From Lomentospora prolificans (Eukaryota; Ascomycota; Sordariomycetes; Microascales; Microascaceae): a stretch of DNA of 64,000 bases. Of this stretch, positions 24,395 through 36,344 are shown one piece after another. Each line of letters starts with the position of its first letter. Position 1 is the first letter of the stretch. Location of the stretch: assembly GCA_029532625.1 (NCBI GenBank), contig JARFXM010000009.1, positions 5,197,501 to 5,261,500 on the forward strand, written 5' to 3'. Position numbers and translations under genes: made by a program. Below the pieces are notes generated by a model. That model worked only from the letters and a program-made list of their open reading frames with translations, ran no database searches and had not been told where the DNA came from.

Positions 24395-25062
24395 GGAAAT
24401 GATACCAAGGGAAGGGAGCGGTCAATCAAAATAAAAGGTGGATGGCATTGGATGGCGTTTGGGCATCATGTTCTGGCGCTTTTGGTTTCTAGCCACTGAG
24501 TTTCCGGACTTGATATTAAAATATCAAGAAAAACGAGCCTTTGCGATCAGGCATGTCAATTGACTCGGTTGATGTCCCACAGCGAATTTCACTTTTCTTC
24601 ATTGACGTACGTGTTTGTGACTGAATGTGTGGGGTCAACACCTCAATGTCGTAACATTGTACTATGAGATATGGCACCAGTTGTTCTCAAGTGCACTCTG
24701 TAAATCCGTTGCCCGGCCAACCTGTATCCAAGCATCCTCCTGTCGCAACCCCACAAACAGCTAAGGGTTCCAATGTATCAAGATGTGAGCAATGTCTATA
24801 GAAATTATCAGGATCCGCCACTATGTCGCCTGTCTTGCTTGCCAAATAAGCGCTTCATCTGAAATTCTAAGCCGTAATTTTTTTTTCACCATAGTCGATT
24901 GAGAATTGCCACGGCTCTCGGCAGTAGATCTCAGGCCGTTCTCCGTTGTTGACATTCTTCTCGACGAGACTACGGTGCACCACTCAATAATCTTACTCCT
25001 AAGGGCGAGTACGGTCGATTTTCGACATTTAGGGGACGCGAATATCTGGACACGGCCCCAAT
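24395..25062. other. Intergenic region RPS22 / GT90
   Basis: A 668-bp spacer holding the RPS22 3' end and the promoter of the glycosyltransferase gene. No coding sequence is visible. Confidence 0.55.
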
Positions 25063-27087
25063 ATGCTGACGCCGCGATCATTGCCTCGCCGCGGGCTCGG
25101 CTTGGTACTGGTATTTGTGTTTATTTTCTGCGCGGCGTACCAGGTCATACAGATTCTTCCGACAACACTAGGTTTCCAAGAAGACGTTCCATCGGACAAG
25201 AGGGAAAGACCACAGATACCTATATGGAATGCAGAGGAGTCGCCGACGCCAGAAGCAAGCCAGAGCACTCAGGAAGTTCAACATGAAAGGATAGAAGAGC
25301 CCGAGCAGCCCAAGCCCGAGGCCCCGCAACCCGCAGAGGGCGCCGGCCCCCAGGACGTCGTTGACGAATCCGAATCCCATCCAATCCTACAGCTTGTTCA
25401 AAAGGCCAATGACGAACGAGAGGCTACCATATCCAGGCAATCCAAATCACTTACTGAAGCCGTCGCAGAGTACCGAAGGAGATATGGACTCCCACCACCA
25501 CCCAACTTCGACAAGTGGTACGAGTTCGCCAAGGAGAGGGATGTTGTGCTCATCGACGAATTTGACATGATCCACGAGATGCTTGCACCATTCTGGGGAC
25601 TAAGGCCGGCTACGATTCGAAAGAGGGCGGCAGAGGCGCTTGGATATAGTAACTCCCTGATCGGTATCTTGATTCGCGATCACAAGGTGTCCCTTCAGCA
25701 GGGTGGCAAAACCTGGGAGAAGAAGGCTCTCGGCCAAATGTTTAGCAATATTACTAACTATTTACCTGACATGGATCTGGCTTTCAATGCTCTTGATGAG
25801 CCGCGAGTGGTGCTACAACATGACGACCTCTCGAGGCTCGTAGCAAAGGGAAAGGATGTCAATATGCAGGCTGCCGCAGCCAACCAGGAGCTGTCCAACA
25901 GCTTCACGAAACCGGACGGGCTCGGGAAAGGGGACTCGATCCGGGAAGTCGCTAGCAGTCGCTTTGTCAACGTCGGAAAGCAGTCAGCCTGGGGAACGGC
26001 TCATATGAGCTGCCCTCCTGACAGCCCAGCACGCTCGCTCGAGGATGACGAAGACGACCTGGTCGACGACACAACAAGCTATTGTACCGAGGGCGACCTG
26101 TGCTTCATTTCCAACACCACGGCTTTCAGCAACGTCTGCTCGAGCCCTTCCTTCAAAACCACATATGGCTTCTTCGACCGCCCCAACGCGTACAGTGTCA
26201 CCCACGATCTCGTCCCCATCTTCTCCCAGTCCAAGCTATCCACCTACTCCGACATCGTCTTCCCCTCGCACTGGTACTGGGCCGGTAAAGTCCCCTACGA
26301 CTCTGACCTCGACATGGCCTGGGACTCCAAGCGCCCCGAGCTCTACTGGCGCGGCTCCACGACCGGAGGTTTCAGCCGCTGGGGCGGCTGGCGCCATCAC
26401 CACCGCCAGCGCTTCGTTCAAAAGCTCAACGCGGCCTCCGATGAAATCCTCACCCTAACCACACTTACCACCAACGCCTCTTCCGCAACCCGGTCCGCCG
26501 AAAAATCCACCCTCGAATCCCACGCCCACCTCCTCAACGTCACCTTCTCCCACGTCGGCCAATGCGACCCAGGCGACTGCTCCGCGCAGCGCCACACCTT
26601 CTCCTTAGCCCCCTACGCCGACCAGCACGACGCTTGGTCCTCCAAATTCCTCCTCGACCTCGACGGCAACGCCTTCTCCGGCCGCTTCCAGGCCTTCCTC
26701 AAGAGCCGCAGCCTCGTGTTCAAGTTCGCCCTGTTCAGGGAGTGGACGAGCGGCCCCAGCGGCTGGTTGAGCGCGTGGAGGGACTACGTGCCGCTTTCGC
26801 TAAGTGGGGGCGAGTGGGTTGAGGCGGTGAGGTACTTGGCCGAGGAGGAAGAGGGGATACGCGTGGCGGAGGAGATAGCGCAGAGGAGTACGGAGTGGGC
26901 GGAGAAGGTGTTGAGGAGGGAGGACATGGAGGTTTGGTTCTTTAGGTTGTTGCTTGAGTGAGTTTTTTTCTTTCGTTTTTGGATCTGTGACCCTTGAAAG
27001 ATTGCTTCGACTAGATCGCTGACGTGATGACGCAGATACGCAAGAGTCATTGATGACAACAGGGAAAAGATTGGATTCGCGCTATAA
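25063..27087 (+). CDS. GT90/CAP10-type glycosyltransferase, type II membrane protein
   Basis: Two exons, 25063-26957 and 27036-27087, giving 648 aa. A short basic N-terminus and one hydrophobic segment at about residues 12-30 mark a type II Golgi membrane protein. A Pro/Glu-rich stem follows, to about residue 110. The luminal part, from about residue 130, carries features of the CAP10 family (GT90). These are WGLRPATIRKRA, a Cys-containing mid region with an NTT glycosylation sequon, PSHWYWAGKVPYD, the signature LYWRGSTTGG near residue 430, and HDAWSSKFLLDLDGNAFSGRF near 530-550. In Cryptococcus, Cap10 relatives transfer xylose to capsule and glycan. The donor and acceptor here are unknown. 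The intron placed near the end joins GA to A and replaces an early stop with a 17-residue tail (YARVIDDNREKIGFAL). Confidence 0.87.
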
Positions 27088-27453
27088 GAGCCTCTTGGTT
27101 TTGTTTTTAGATACCCCGGCGTAACGGGCGACGAATTGATGAGAATATATGTATAGACTTACCAGGATCGGAGTTGAGGGAATTTGAAGCATACGCGGGA
27201 ACTTTGCCTGGACTTATCAATATTTCTGAATTCAATAGATGTTATCCCCTGATATCGCCATACGATCAGCCAGACTTCACAAAATCCCTATTTTGATTGA
27301 GGCACCACCAAGCGGAATCTACGCAATGCAATATACACTGGCCTATCCATGGCCCTTTTGTGTAGCCTCTATATGAATAAACCCCAACGCCAGAACCGTC
27401 CTTCGCCTGTCGTGCCCGTCTGGCACGGCCGGGTATCCCGCACGCCGCTTCGA
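27088..27453. other. Convergent 3' ends of the GT90 gene and PAF1
   Basis: A 366-bp spacer between two facing 3' ends. I see nothing in it beyond expected 3' UTR sequence. Confidence 0.55.
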
Positions 27454-28941
27454 TCAATCCTCGTCCTCGTCAGCCTCTGCATCGTCTTCGTCAGAGTGGG
27501 CCCCCCTATTCCTTGCTTGGGAGCCGTTCTCTGGCCTCTCGGCGGTGTCATCCTCGGCATCACCATCAGTTTTCTCCGCTCCGTTTTCGCCCTCGTCTTC
27601 CTCCTCATCCCAACCATGAGGGTGTTCCTTGTATCGAAGCATGTGCTCTCGAAGTTCGTCGCTGGGATCGTCGATAGTGACATCGAGCTGGTCAACCACC
27701 GTCTGCTCATTCTCCGCTTCATAACCCCGGCCAAGATCGATGCGCTTCTGTCTCTGGGGACGAATAGTAGAACGCTGCATAACAGGATAGTACCAAGCTG
27801 CCTTTTGACCCTCAATATCGCCGTCGCTGAAACCAATGATGAGCTCGTTGCTGTACTTGGTCTTGTGGTCGAGCTCTGTTTCCTTAACCGTCTCGTAGGC
27901 ACGCAGCCTGTTGAACTGGAAGCAAGGTCCAGACTCGCCCTGCGCCGTATAAAGCCCCTCCTCGTCATTTTCTGGGTTATCTACGTCGAATTTGGCCCTG
28001 AAACGTCTGGCATCCTCGGCCGTGTTGGTGAGATAGTAGTCATAATTCGTGCAGGGGGCGGGCTTGGAGTGGTTGGCGGGGTCGCGTTCCCACAACTCCA
28101 TGGCCTCCGCATAGGCGGCATCCTCAGCAGGAGTGCGATCGCAAGGCTTGAACAAGCCGCTCAACAGACGCGAGTCGTACGAATTGCCGCTGTGCACAGG
28201 CGCGTTGAGGAATTTGACGGTGACATAGGCACCAGCGTCGGGGAACGAATCGAGGTCGGGAAGGATGGGGAAAACATCAACGACCTTTGCATTCTTTTTG
28301 AGAGGGTGCCTAACCTTGCTAGGATCATTGAGATATTTCTCCGCTACCTCGAAGCCGTGATCGATCTTGCGACGGATATTAGCCGGCGAGTCGTCAGGCT
28401 CGGGCGCGGGCCGCTTCTCGGGACGCCGTAGGTTTTCCTTATTCACTAGAGCACCGCTTCCAGAGCGACGGATGGTGGACGAAATGTACTCGGTTCGTCG
28501 GAGGAAAGAAACAGGGGCATCGCCCATCTTCGATCGCGAAAGTGCCCCGAGGGGTCGCAGGAGGGCCTTGTCGTGAGGATGAACTGACGGGGTGTCGCCA
28601 GGCGCTTGGATAGCTAGATACAACTGTCAGGAGCGCGATAGGGCAAACGAGGTCCAGGCAATACACGTACAACTCTCGTCCCCGTCAAAGATACCGGGCA
28701 TGCCTACAAGATCCAAAGGCATGCCTAGCTCGGCATCCGCCTCAATATTTAACGGCTGTTCACGGACAAGTCGCGACGTAAAGGCTGGCGTTGTGTACTG
28801 CCCACTTGAGAGACCGGTATTCGGGATCTCGAGAAGCTTGGGCGGGATTGAGGGGGGCGGTAGCGCGTTGGAATACCGGATTCGGGCGATGAAGTCTTGA
28901 TGGATGACACGGCCACCGCCGGACGACGATGATTTACTCAT
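27454..28941 (-). CDS. paf1: RNA polymerase II-associated factor 1 (Paf1 complex subunit)
   Basis: Two exons on the minus strand, 28941-28671 and 28613-27454, giving 476 aa. Paf1 is the scaffold subunit of the PAF complex, which travels with elongating RNA polymerase II and supports H2B ubiquitination and H3K4/K36 methylation. The N-terminus shows the family features QDFIARIRYSNALPPP, IPPKLLEIP and PGIFDGDES. The second exon carries the Paf1 core, with VSFLRRTEYIS near residue 125, followed by a Lys-rich FLNAPVH region and the conserved KTKYSNELIIGFSDGD. The last ~80 residues are strongly acidic, as usual. The acceptor at 28613 joins T to CT and keeps frame. A nearby CAG eight or so bases upstream would shift the frame, so accurate acceptor choice matters here. 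Confidence 0.9.
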
Positions 28942-29640
28942 CGTGAAGGATGTTGTTCTTGGTCTCTAAAGTATCTAAAAGGAGATGTAGAGAAAAGAAC
29001 AAACCCAAACAAATTTGAGGGGCTGTGGTAGGCTGAGAATGAAATGATGAGGGAGAGTGGCTCTGGATGTGGTGGAAGAAAATGTGACTGGGTGAAAGGG
29101 TGCGAGGCTGAGGTTTGTGGTGGATTGAGCACTGGAGCATGGGCCATTTTTGCACCACGCGCATCCACAAGCACTACAGAACGACAACCCAATTCCTACC
29201 ACATGAATAGATACCAAGGGCTGGAGTTGGATTGAAAAGAAAGCGGTAACAATCAACTGATCGTCTCAAAATTGTGCCTAGTTTTCAGGAACCCTAATTT
29301 GTAGATTTCTCCGTGATCACCCAATGAGGCAACCATCCTTCGAGATATGGGAAGTCGAGAACAGGGCACCTGGAAATCTGAGCCCAAGGTTAAGAAGCCG
29401 ACTTAATGAGAAGAATGAACTTGTGACTATTCATTAAAAAAGCTCTATAACTTTGCCAAAAAGCCATCATTGTTTTACAAGGCCCGCTCATGACTAGGGC
29501 TTTCTCCAAACCTAGTCTCAAAGTCGTAACATTACCCATCCATGGCTGGTAACTCCCCTAGATAACCCAAATATCATTGTCACCGAACCCTTGGCTCATT
29601 TGTATAAGCCGGCTACGCTCGGAAGCGTCAAATGCCTAAC
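28942..29640. other. Intergenic region RER1 3' end / PAF1 promoter
   Basis: A 699-bp spacer. It holds an AACCCTAA octamer at 29290-29297, which resembles a telomere-repeat or Tbf1-type site. No coding sequence is supported; the frames at 28975-29256 have no conserved content. Confidence 0.5.
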
Positions 29641-30451
29641 CTAATTGCTGTTCTTGACGTAGTTCTTCTTTCCAAAGGAGAAAGGGACATAGCGATACTT
29701 GATCATGTGCTGAATCTGTCTCCGCACTACACAATCGTCCTGCGTTAGCAAGGTGCCTATGAAAGGGAAAGAGAAGCTGGTTGGTAATTGGGGGCGTAAC
29801 GTACTAGTAAGAACGAAGAGAATGATCCAGTACATGACAAGGACGGGCCAGAAGACAGGCACGTTGAAGAGCTCGAACCAACTGCAAAGGAACGCGATGC
29901 CGATAGCGCGGGTGGCCCAGTACCAGAACTTGAATTCGGGAAGACGTCGGATGAAGGGCTTGAACTCGTCATCATTTTTAGTGGGGAGACCGCCGGCGGC
30001 GCCGTCCTCCATGTCCTGGTCTAACGCATCGCTCGAGGGGTCAAACTTGGGCTGCAAGAAAGCCAAGAAGAGGTTGAGGAGGTAAATTCCAAGAGCGTAG
30101 GCGACTGCGCATCACTAGTTAGCTCGAGCCTTCGATGTGGGAGCAAACCACGGCATCCGCGAAGAAGGTGGTTCTGGAAAATCAGGTGTTCGGAATCCAT
30201 ACCGATGTACCATCCTTGCGCAACGAAAATCCTGATAAAGAAGATGACGAGGAAGGCTGCGGTGCCGATCCATCGATATAACACGAAGGGCGTGGACTGG
30301 TCGAGCAGAGCTTGGTACCTCTATTCCTCAAGTTAGCATAACGTCGGCAGACCCGGATATCCATCTCATTGCTAAAACTTGCCCTCTGGAGGTTGGAAGT
30401 GTGCACAGAGACAGCCTCAAAGGGCGTCTGTTCGGGCTCAATCGAGTTCAT
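29641..30451 (-). CDS. rer1: ER retention receptor Rer1
   Basis: Four exons on the minus strand: 30451-30383, 30320-30203, 30104-29805 and 29726-29641, giving 190 aa, the usual Rer1 length. Rer1 sits in the early Golgi and returns escaped ER membrane proteins through COPI vesicles. Family features are RYQALLDQSTPFVLYRW, the AQGWYIVAYALGIYLLNLFLAFLQP membrane segments, the acidic loop, FKPFIRRLPEFKFWY, and RRQIQHMIKYRYVPFSFGKK near the end. Four hydrophobic segments fit the W-shaped topology. The first intron needs a GC donor (GCAAGT); no GT site within the exon end keeps the family frame. The other three junctions are ordinary. The gene is divergent from the enoyl-CoA hydratase gene across 980 bp. 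Confidence 0.94.
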
Positions 30452-31431
30452 CTTTGCGGTACAAGATCCAAGGGCGCAAACGCGTGCGGACAGGCTGGCG
30501 CAAGGCTTTCGGTAAATGTGTCCGTGAGAGAGCGGCTAGGAATGAGGGACGACGCAAGACGGCGAGAAGAAAGTTGCTATCTAACGACGGCAGCAAAAAT
30601 GGGTCGTGGAAGCAAGTGTCCGTCCTCGACGCCAGGAAAAGGGAACTATCACGAATTTGATGCAGCACCGAAAGGGGGAAACTGGGACATGGTACGGGGG
30701 GAAAAAGAGGCGAATTATTGCAATTAAAATTCAGCCACGTAAGTTTTGCGACATGGTGGGACTCGCCAGTAGTCGACACCAGGCACCTTCCAAAAAGTTT
30801 GAAACAGGTGTAACGAGCAGACTGCTTAGCAAAATGCCTTGCACCTTGCAGGGGGCTGAGTCGCGTCAGTGGAGAACTCTGGCCTGGCATGGCCAGCATC
30901 TGGGAGATTGACCATGCCTAAATGGCAATGGCTCGACCCTGAATAGTGCGCGCCAGCAGCTTTGAATGGGCTGCGGACATGGCATGGGAAGGTCGTTTCG
31001 GGAGTTGCAACTGATATCAGCTGCTTGCATCTGGCTATATGGCCTGCCCAATGTCCATGGCATGCCATGATCAAATAGTCGCTCCAAATCCGTTAACCAC
31101 GGACCGAGGTGCTCGACCCCAGCTGGCATATGGACAGAGTTAATGCCGGTTAGTAATCTCCAGTGGAAGCTGCCCCTCAAAGCCGATGCTTTCCAGCTTC
31201 CGTCATGATGCATGCTTCCCACCTCTCGATCCCGGGATCGTTTGTAAAGCAGTTTCAATTAACTCGGCGTTGTTTCCTTGAGACGAATCTATCCTGGATC
31301 AATTGCCAATCTTTCATATCACCTTCTCTTGATTTACGAGAAGACACACGAGGGAGATTGTTTCTTAAAGCTCCCCACTGCCACCTAAAATAGCCCGAGA
31401 GCTCTCGTATTACTCGTCACATCAACCCGAA
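30452..31431. promoter_or_regulatory. Divergent promoter region RER1 / enoyl-CoA hydratase
   Basis: A 980-bp region between two divergent starts. I see no coding sequence. It carries several CTGGCATGG-like and GGCATGG repeats around 30880-31070. No specific operator can be named. Confidence 0.45.
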
Positions 31432-32372
31432 ATGAACGCTGCCAGGTCCTTGAGGCCCATTGCCTCGCGGTTCCAACCTGCCACGCTTCCCCGGGTGGTG
31501 AGGCGCTATGCTTCCAACACTACCTACGAGTATATCCAAGTTTCCCAGCCTAAGCCTGGCGTGGGTCAAGGTACTTAGCTCCCTTTACGATCGCTTAGCT
31601 GTGTTCTTCACATGTCTAACCCGCGGACCGAAACATAAAAGTCACCCTCAACCGCCCCAAGGCGCTCAACGCTTTGTGCACTCCGCTCATAAACGAGCTT
31701 AACAAGGCTCTCACGGATTTCAATGCGTCCGACGACACCTCAGTCATCATCCTGACGGGTTCTCAGAAGGCCTTTGCGGCCGGTGCCGATATCAAGGAGA
31801 TGGCGCCGCTCGCTTTCTCGGAAGCCTACACCAAGTCCTTCATCGAGTCGTGGTCTCTCCTCACCACGCAGGTGAAGAAGCCCATCATCGCCGCCGTGTC
31901 TGGACACGCTCTCGGCGGCGGCTGCGAGCTCGCCATGATGTGCGACCTCATCTATTGTACCGAAGGTGCCAATTTTGGCCAGCCTGAGATCAAGCTCGGC
32001 ACGATCCCAGGTGCCGGAGGAAGCCAGCGCTTAACCCGAGCCGTTGGTAAGTCCAAAGCCATGGAGCTCATCCTTACGGGCAAGTCCTTCTCCGGAACCG
32101 AGGCTGCGCAGTGGGGCGTAGCGGCGAGGGCATTCCCCACATACGAGGCGCTCATGGAGGAAACGCTGAAGACGGCGGAGACGATCGCGGGCTATTCGCG
32201 TGTTGCTATTCAGGCCTGCAAAGAGGTTGTCAACAAGAGTCAGGACCTACCGCTCAGGGATGGTGTTGAGTTTGAGAGGCGTGTGTTCCACTCGCTGTTT
32301 GGAAGCCAAGACCAGAAGGTAGGCATGAAGGCATTTGCCGAGAAGAAGAAGGCTGAGTGGACGCACTCGTAA
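31432..32372 (+). CDS. Mitochondrial enoyl-CoA hydratase (crotonase family)
   Basis: Two exons, 31432-31570 and 31642-32372, giving 289 aa. The first ~28 residues are Arg-rich and lack acids, a mitochondrial presequence ending near RRYAS. The crotonase fold follows. SGHALGGGCELAM carries the first catalytic Glu and the oxyanion-hole glycines. FGQPEIKLGTIPGAGG carries the second catalytic Glu. The enzyme hydrates trans-2-enoyl-CoA to 3-hydroxyacyl-CoA in mitochondrial beta-oxidation and in valine and isoleucine breakdown. It closely resembles ECHS1, including FAAGADIKEM near residue 110. The intron splits G from TC and restores VTLNRPKALNAL. No other lipid-catabolism gene is adjacent. Confidence 0.94.
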
Positions 32373-33388
32373 GGGAGTAGGACACGGGTATTAGCAGTGC
32401 CACGATAAAAACCGAGATGACTATAGTACAATATATGACGGTCTTTGTTTTTTTCTTTGGTTATGTTGCGTCGGCCTGGTTTCCGTATTACTTGCATTTC
32501 TGGAGGTTCGGCGTTGCCCGTGCCGACGTGCATGCACCGCCATTCCCTCCAGAGCGGGATCTACTCTCAAGTTTAAGAGAAGAGCTCACCCGTGAGGGGT
32601 GCACGCGACACCACCACTGTCGCGATTGTTGGTGTATCCTTGCTTTTCCAGAGCAACCCATCTCCGGCCCCATCTTCTCTCCACGGGACTAGTCAAGGGT
32701 GCAGGACAAAAATAGGGGAACCGGTCTTTCGGATCCTAGTGGATGGTAAGTTGAGAAACGGTCAGCTGGGATTTGTTGCTTCCTCTCCAGTCCATTGGAT
32801 TGGCTGGCCCTGTTGGTGTTGGGTGTCATGTCCAGCAGACGAAATCGCCAGTAGTGCCTTTGACTTGCCACATCAACCATCGGCAGCAGGCCCAGAAAAT
32901 GCAACCTTGGAATGCCAGCAGCGCCACTGCCCCTCTAGCACCCAAGATCTGAAAATGTAGCCCTTCAACTGAGGTTTGTTGGCTGTGGTCACTGCCACTT
33001 GGCGATAAATGGCCAAGTGGTTGCAAGGGACATGGATGGGATGCAATGGGCGTGATTGAGGCAGGGAACATTTCTTGGGAATGGGCTATTGCCAGCAAGA
33101 GGCTAACATCCGCCCTTATTCCTCCCCGCTCTTGGCTGGCTCTTGGAGCTTTTTGGCCACTTCTATAGTGCCGAGCTCTCTTCCAAAGTTCAATTTAACC
33201 CCCCTTTTTGGGCCCGACCGCCACCAACCAGTTGAGCTCAGGCATTGCATAAGGTTCGTATTCTTAGTTGAACTTAGCTGGCGCGTTGAGCCTGAGCCTA
33301 TTCACAAAAAGGTCGATCCCATCCGCCACTTTCCCCCTTTCTTTTCCCCAGAGAACCTTCTCCGGGAGGGGCGCCTCTTTCTTTACAG
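32373..33388. other. Intergenic region upstream of the RING/SH3 gene
   Basis: A 1-kb spacer between two plus-strand genes. It should contain the hydratase 3' UTR and the next promoter. The last 200 bases are pyrimidine-rich. I see no gene. Confidence 0.55.
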
Positions 33389-36344
33389 ATGGATATTCCG
33401 AGACCAGGTCTTGACCTTGAGAAGGAGCTCACCTGCTCGGTAAGTGGCCCCATCTTCCCCTCTATCGGTCCTGTGCCTTTTCCCGCCTTTTATTCCCATT
33501 GCGCCCCCCTGCCAACCCCGACGACCGGGGTTTATCGTCGCTAATCCCCAAAAATGTCCGATGTGCTTCTAACCATTCGGGGTGGTCGGCCCCTTTCCCC
33601 AGATTTGCACGGAGCTCCTCTACCAGCCGCTTACGCTTCTCGACTGTCTACACACCTTTTGCGGCGCCTGTCTCAAGGATTGGTTTAGCTTTCAAGCGGT
33701 CTCGGCAGAGGATGCGCCAACCCCTCCTGCCCCCGGGACCCCGATCTTCACCTGCCCCTCATGTCGATCCAGCGTGCGGGACACGAGGCACAATGCCACT
33801 GTCGCCACCTTGCTGGATATGTACCTGAAAGCCAACCCGGACAAAGACCGTAGCGATGGGGAGAAGCAGGAGATTTCCGCCAAGTATAGGCCCGGTCAGA
33901 ACGTGCTACCCCGAATCAATACGACCAAGTCGCCTGAGCAGCTCAGGGCCGAGGAAGAGGACCGGAGATTGATGGAAGAGGTACGGGCCATGAGCCTAAG
34001 GGAGGCTGGAGTTGAATCCTCGCTGGTTCCCACGTCGAGGCGGAGGAGGGGCGAAAGCCGAAGTCGGGAAGCGAGCAGGGATAGTCGCCAGGCGAGGCGG
34101 GCGACCGAGTCCTCTGCGAGACCACGGGGCGAGGAGGGTAGGACGAGAAGTAGGCACCCGCCTGACAGCAATCGACCGTCTGGCGAGGAGCGGAGACGGC
34201 GGCGGAGTGAGTCTAGGCGGCGACCTGAGGAAGGTGCAGAGACCAGGCGACGGCCCGACGAAGCAGTGGAGGCAAGGACGCGTCAGATCGAGCATCAGTC
34301 CTCGATCCGGTCGCTTATCGGCTCCGCAAACATGAGCGAGAGGGACATTGAAAGGGAGATTGAGGAGTTTGCGCGGCAGATCCAGGAAGAGGGTATCCTT
34401 GACGGACTTGACCTCGATAATATCGACCTTGAGCGCGACGATGAGCTGAGCCGCCGGATTACCGAGGCGTACAGGCGACGACAAAGAGATCGCGCGAGGC
34501 AGCAAGATTCAGCCAGAGAATCTTCGAGGCGGAACACGGCCGCGGCCGATGCGCGACCGGAACTCAACCCGCCCGAGACGCAACGACCTCGAGAGGAAGA
34601 CCGGTCAGTAAACAGGCGGAGGAATTCAACAGGGGCCAGCATGCACTCTGAAGACCGGAGTCGGTCACAGCAGGGCGTCAATCACCTCGAGGTGCAGCCC
34701 GAGCCCCGGCACCGTAGGAGGACGGCGAGCTCTTCGAGGACCTCGACAGCGCCTATCGCGGCGAGTCCGGCGATCGCGGTTGCTACCCGGTCGCAAACGG
34801 ATCTAAGCACCACTCAGGCCAGCCTGTCGACTGCTGCCAATCCGAGGTCTGCGTTTACCGAAGGGCGGAGCTCAAGCTCACCCGTAGTCGCGGCCGGGAA
34901 CAGTACGCCCGTCGAGGGATCTCACCTCTCGTTTGCGAGCAGAGTGCCTCTTCACACGCAATCCGTCATCGGGCCGCCAGACCTGCCTAGTCCCACACGC
35001 TTGCAGCGGCCTCATCGGCCGGCTGAACTCGCTCTCTTGAACCAGTCGGGCCACAGCAGCCCCGCCTCGAGCCCCATATCACCAAGCATCAAGCGGCCCC
35101 CGTTAGTGTTTCCCGAGCCGTCGTTGAACTGCTCGCGGTGCAATAAGCAAGGGATCGAGTATAACGTGCACTACAACTGCGGAGTCTGCGCGGGTGGGAA
35201 CTGGAACATCTGTTTAGACTGCTACCGAGGCGGCAAAGGCTGTTTACACTGGTTCGGGTTTGGTTATGCAGCGCTCACGAAATGGGAGAAGGTGCGCAGG
35301 GAGAACCCCAACCTCGAGCCTTTCCACGTGTTAACCGCGAGCCGTTACACGCAACCCAAAACAACGCCCGTCCGGGGAGAGGACGGCCGGTTCCACACTA
35401 CCGAAGACCCCATGCAGAGGTTACAGAGCGGCACATTCTGCGACAGGTGCTTGGCGTGGTCTAATGGATGCTACTGGCGATGCGGTACCTGCAACCACGG
35501 CGACTGGGGCTTCTGCAACAACTGCGTCAACCAGGGTCGCTGCTGCTCCCACCCACTCCTGCCATATATCTATCAACCACCTTCGACCCATAACACCCCG
35601 CCGGCAAGCCCTCGGCCTCCGAAGCTTCCCCATAATACGATGCTCTTCGCGGGGTCCTCCAGCGCGGGGCTCAGTAATTTCCAGTCGCTCACATTCGTCA
35701 CGAGATGCGATCTCTGCCAGGACCCAATCCCGCCATCACAGAGCCGCTATCACTGCTTTGAGTGTGTTAGTTCGGTAGAGCCCGACACGCAGCCCGGCGA
35801 CTACGATGTGTGCATGACGTGCTACTCAAATCTTGTAAGGGACCGGCAGATTAGTGCTGAGAACGGCCCTAACGGATGGAGGAGATGCCTGGCGGGCCAC
35901 AGGATGGTGGTCATGACGTTCCAGGAGAGCGTGGCAGGCCAACGAAGGTATATTGTGCGAGACCTCGTTGGTGGACGTCGGCTCTGGAGCAGACCAGTAG
36001 AAGGAACGTCGGAGGTCGTCACCTGGTGCTGGGAGCAAGCTGGACAGACGCTGGGCCGGCTCGTCACGACAGACGTGTCCGCCACGGCGCCGACCATGGA
36101 GAGCGGCGTCGACGGGCTTGTACCTGTGCAGACGTTCCCGCCCGAAGGTGGAGTGGGAATGGTAGCCAAGGCGAGGTGGGGCTGGCTCCCGATTCAAGGC
36201 CGACAAGCGGAGGACGAGCTCTACTTCCCGCGCAACGCGGAGATCCGGGAAGTGGAAGACGTCAATGGAGATTGGTACTTTGGGTCTTATATGGGCGACG
36301 TGGGCACGTTCCCTGCGCCGTACGTGGTGGTGCTATCTACATAA
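33389..36344 (+). CDS. RING finger, ZZ-like zinc fingers and SH3 domain protein, probable E3 ligase
   Basis: Two exons, 33389-33439 and 33603-36344, giving 930 aa. The C3HC4 RING has C16, C19, C32, H34, C37 and C40, then a long loop and the CPSC pair near residues 68-71. The first intron falls between C16 and C19, which confirms the join. Residues ~120-560 are Arg/Ser/Glu-rich and likely disordered, with one acidic helix near residue 270. Then come three Cys-rich modules resembling ZZ fingers: around residue 535 (CSRCNKQG, ICLDCYRGG), around 630 (CDRCLAW, CGTCNHGDWGFC) and around 715 (CDLCQDP, HCFECV, CMTCY). The last ~65 residues form an SH3-like domain with DELYF, GDWYFG and GTFPAPYVVVL. 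It is probably a ubiquitin ligase that recruits substrates through the zinc fingers and SH3 domain. The substrate and pathway are unknown. Confidence 0.87.

Noticed and set aside
27349..28431. A 360-codon plus-strand reading frame
   Set aside because: It lies exactly antisense to the PAF1 coding exon. It is a shadow created by the codon use of PAF1 and has no conserved motif.
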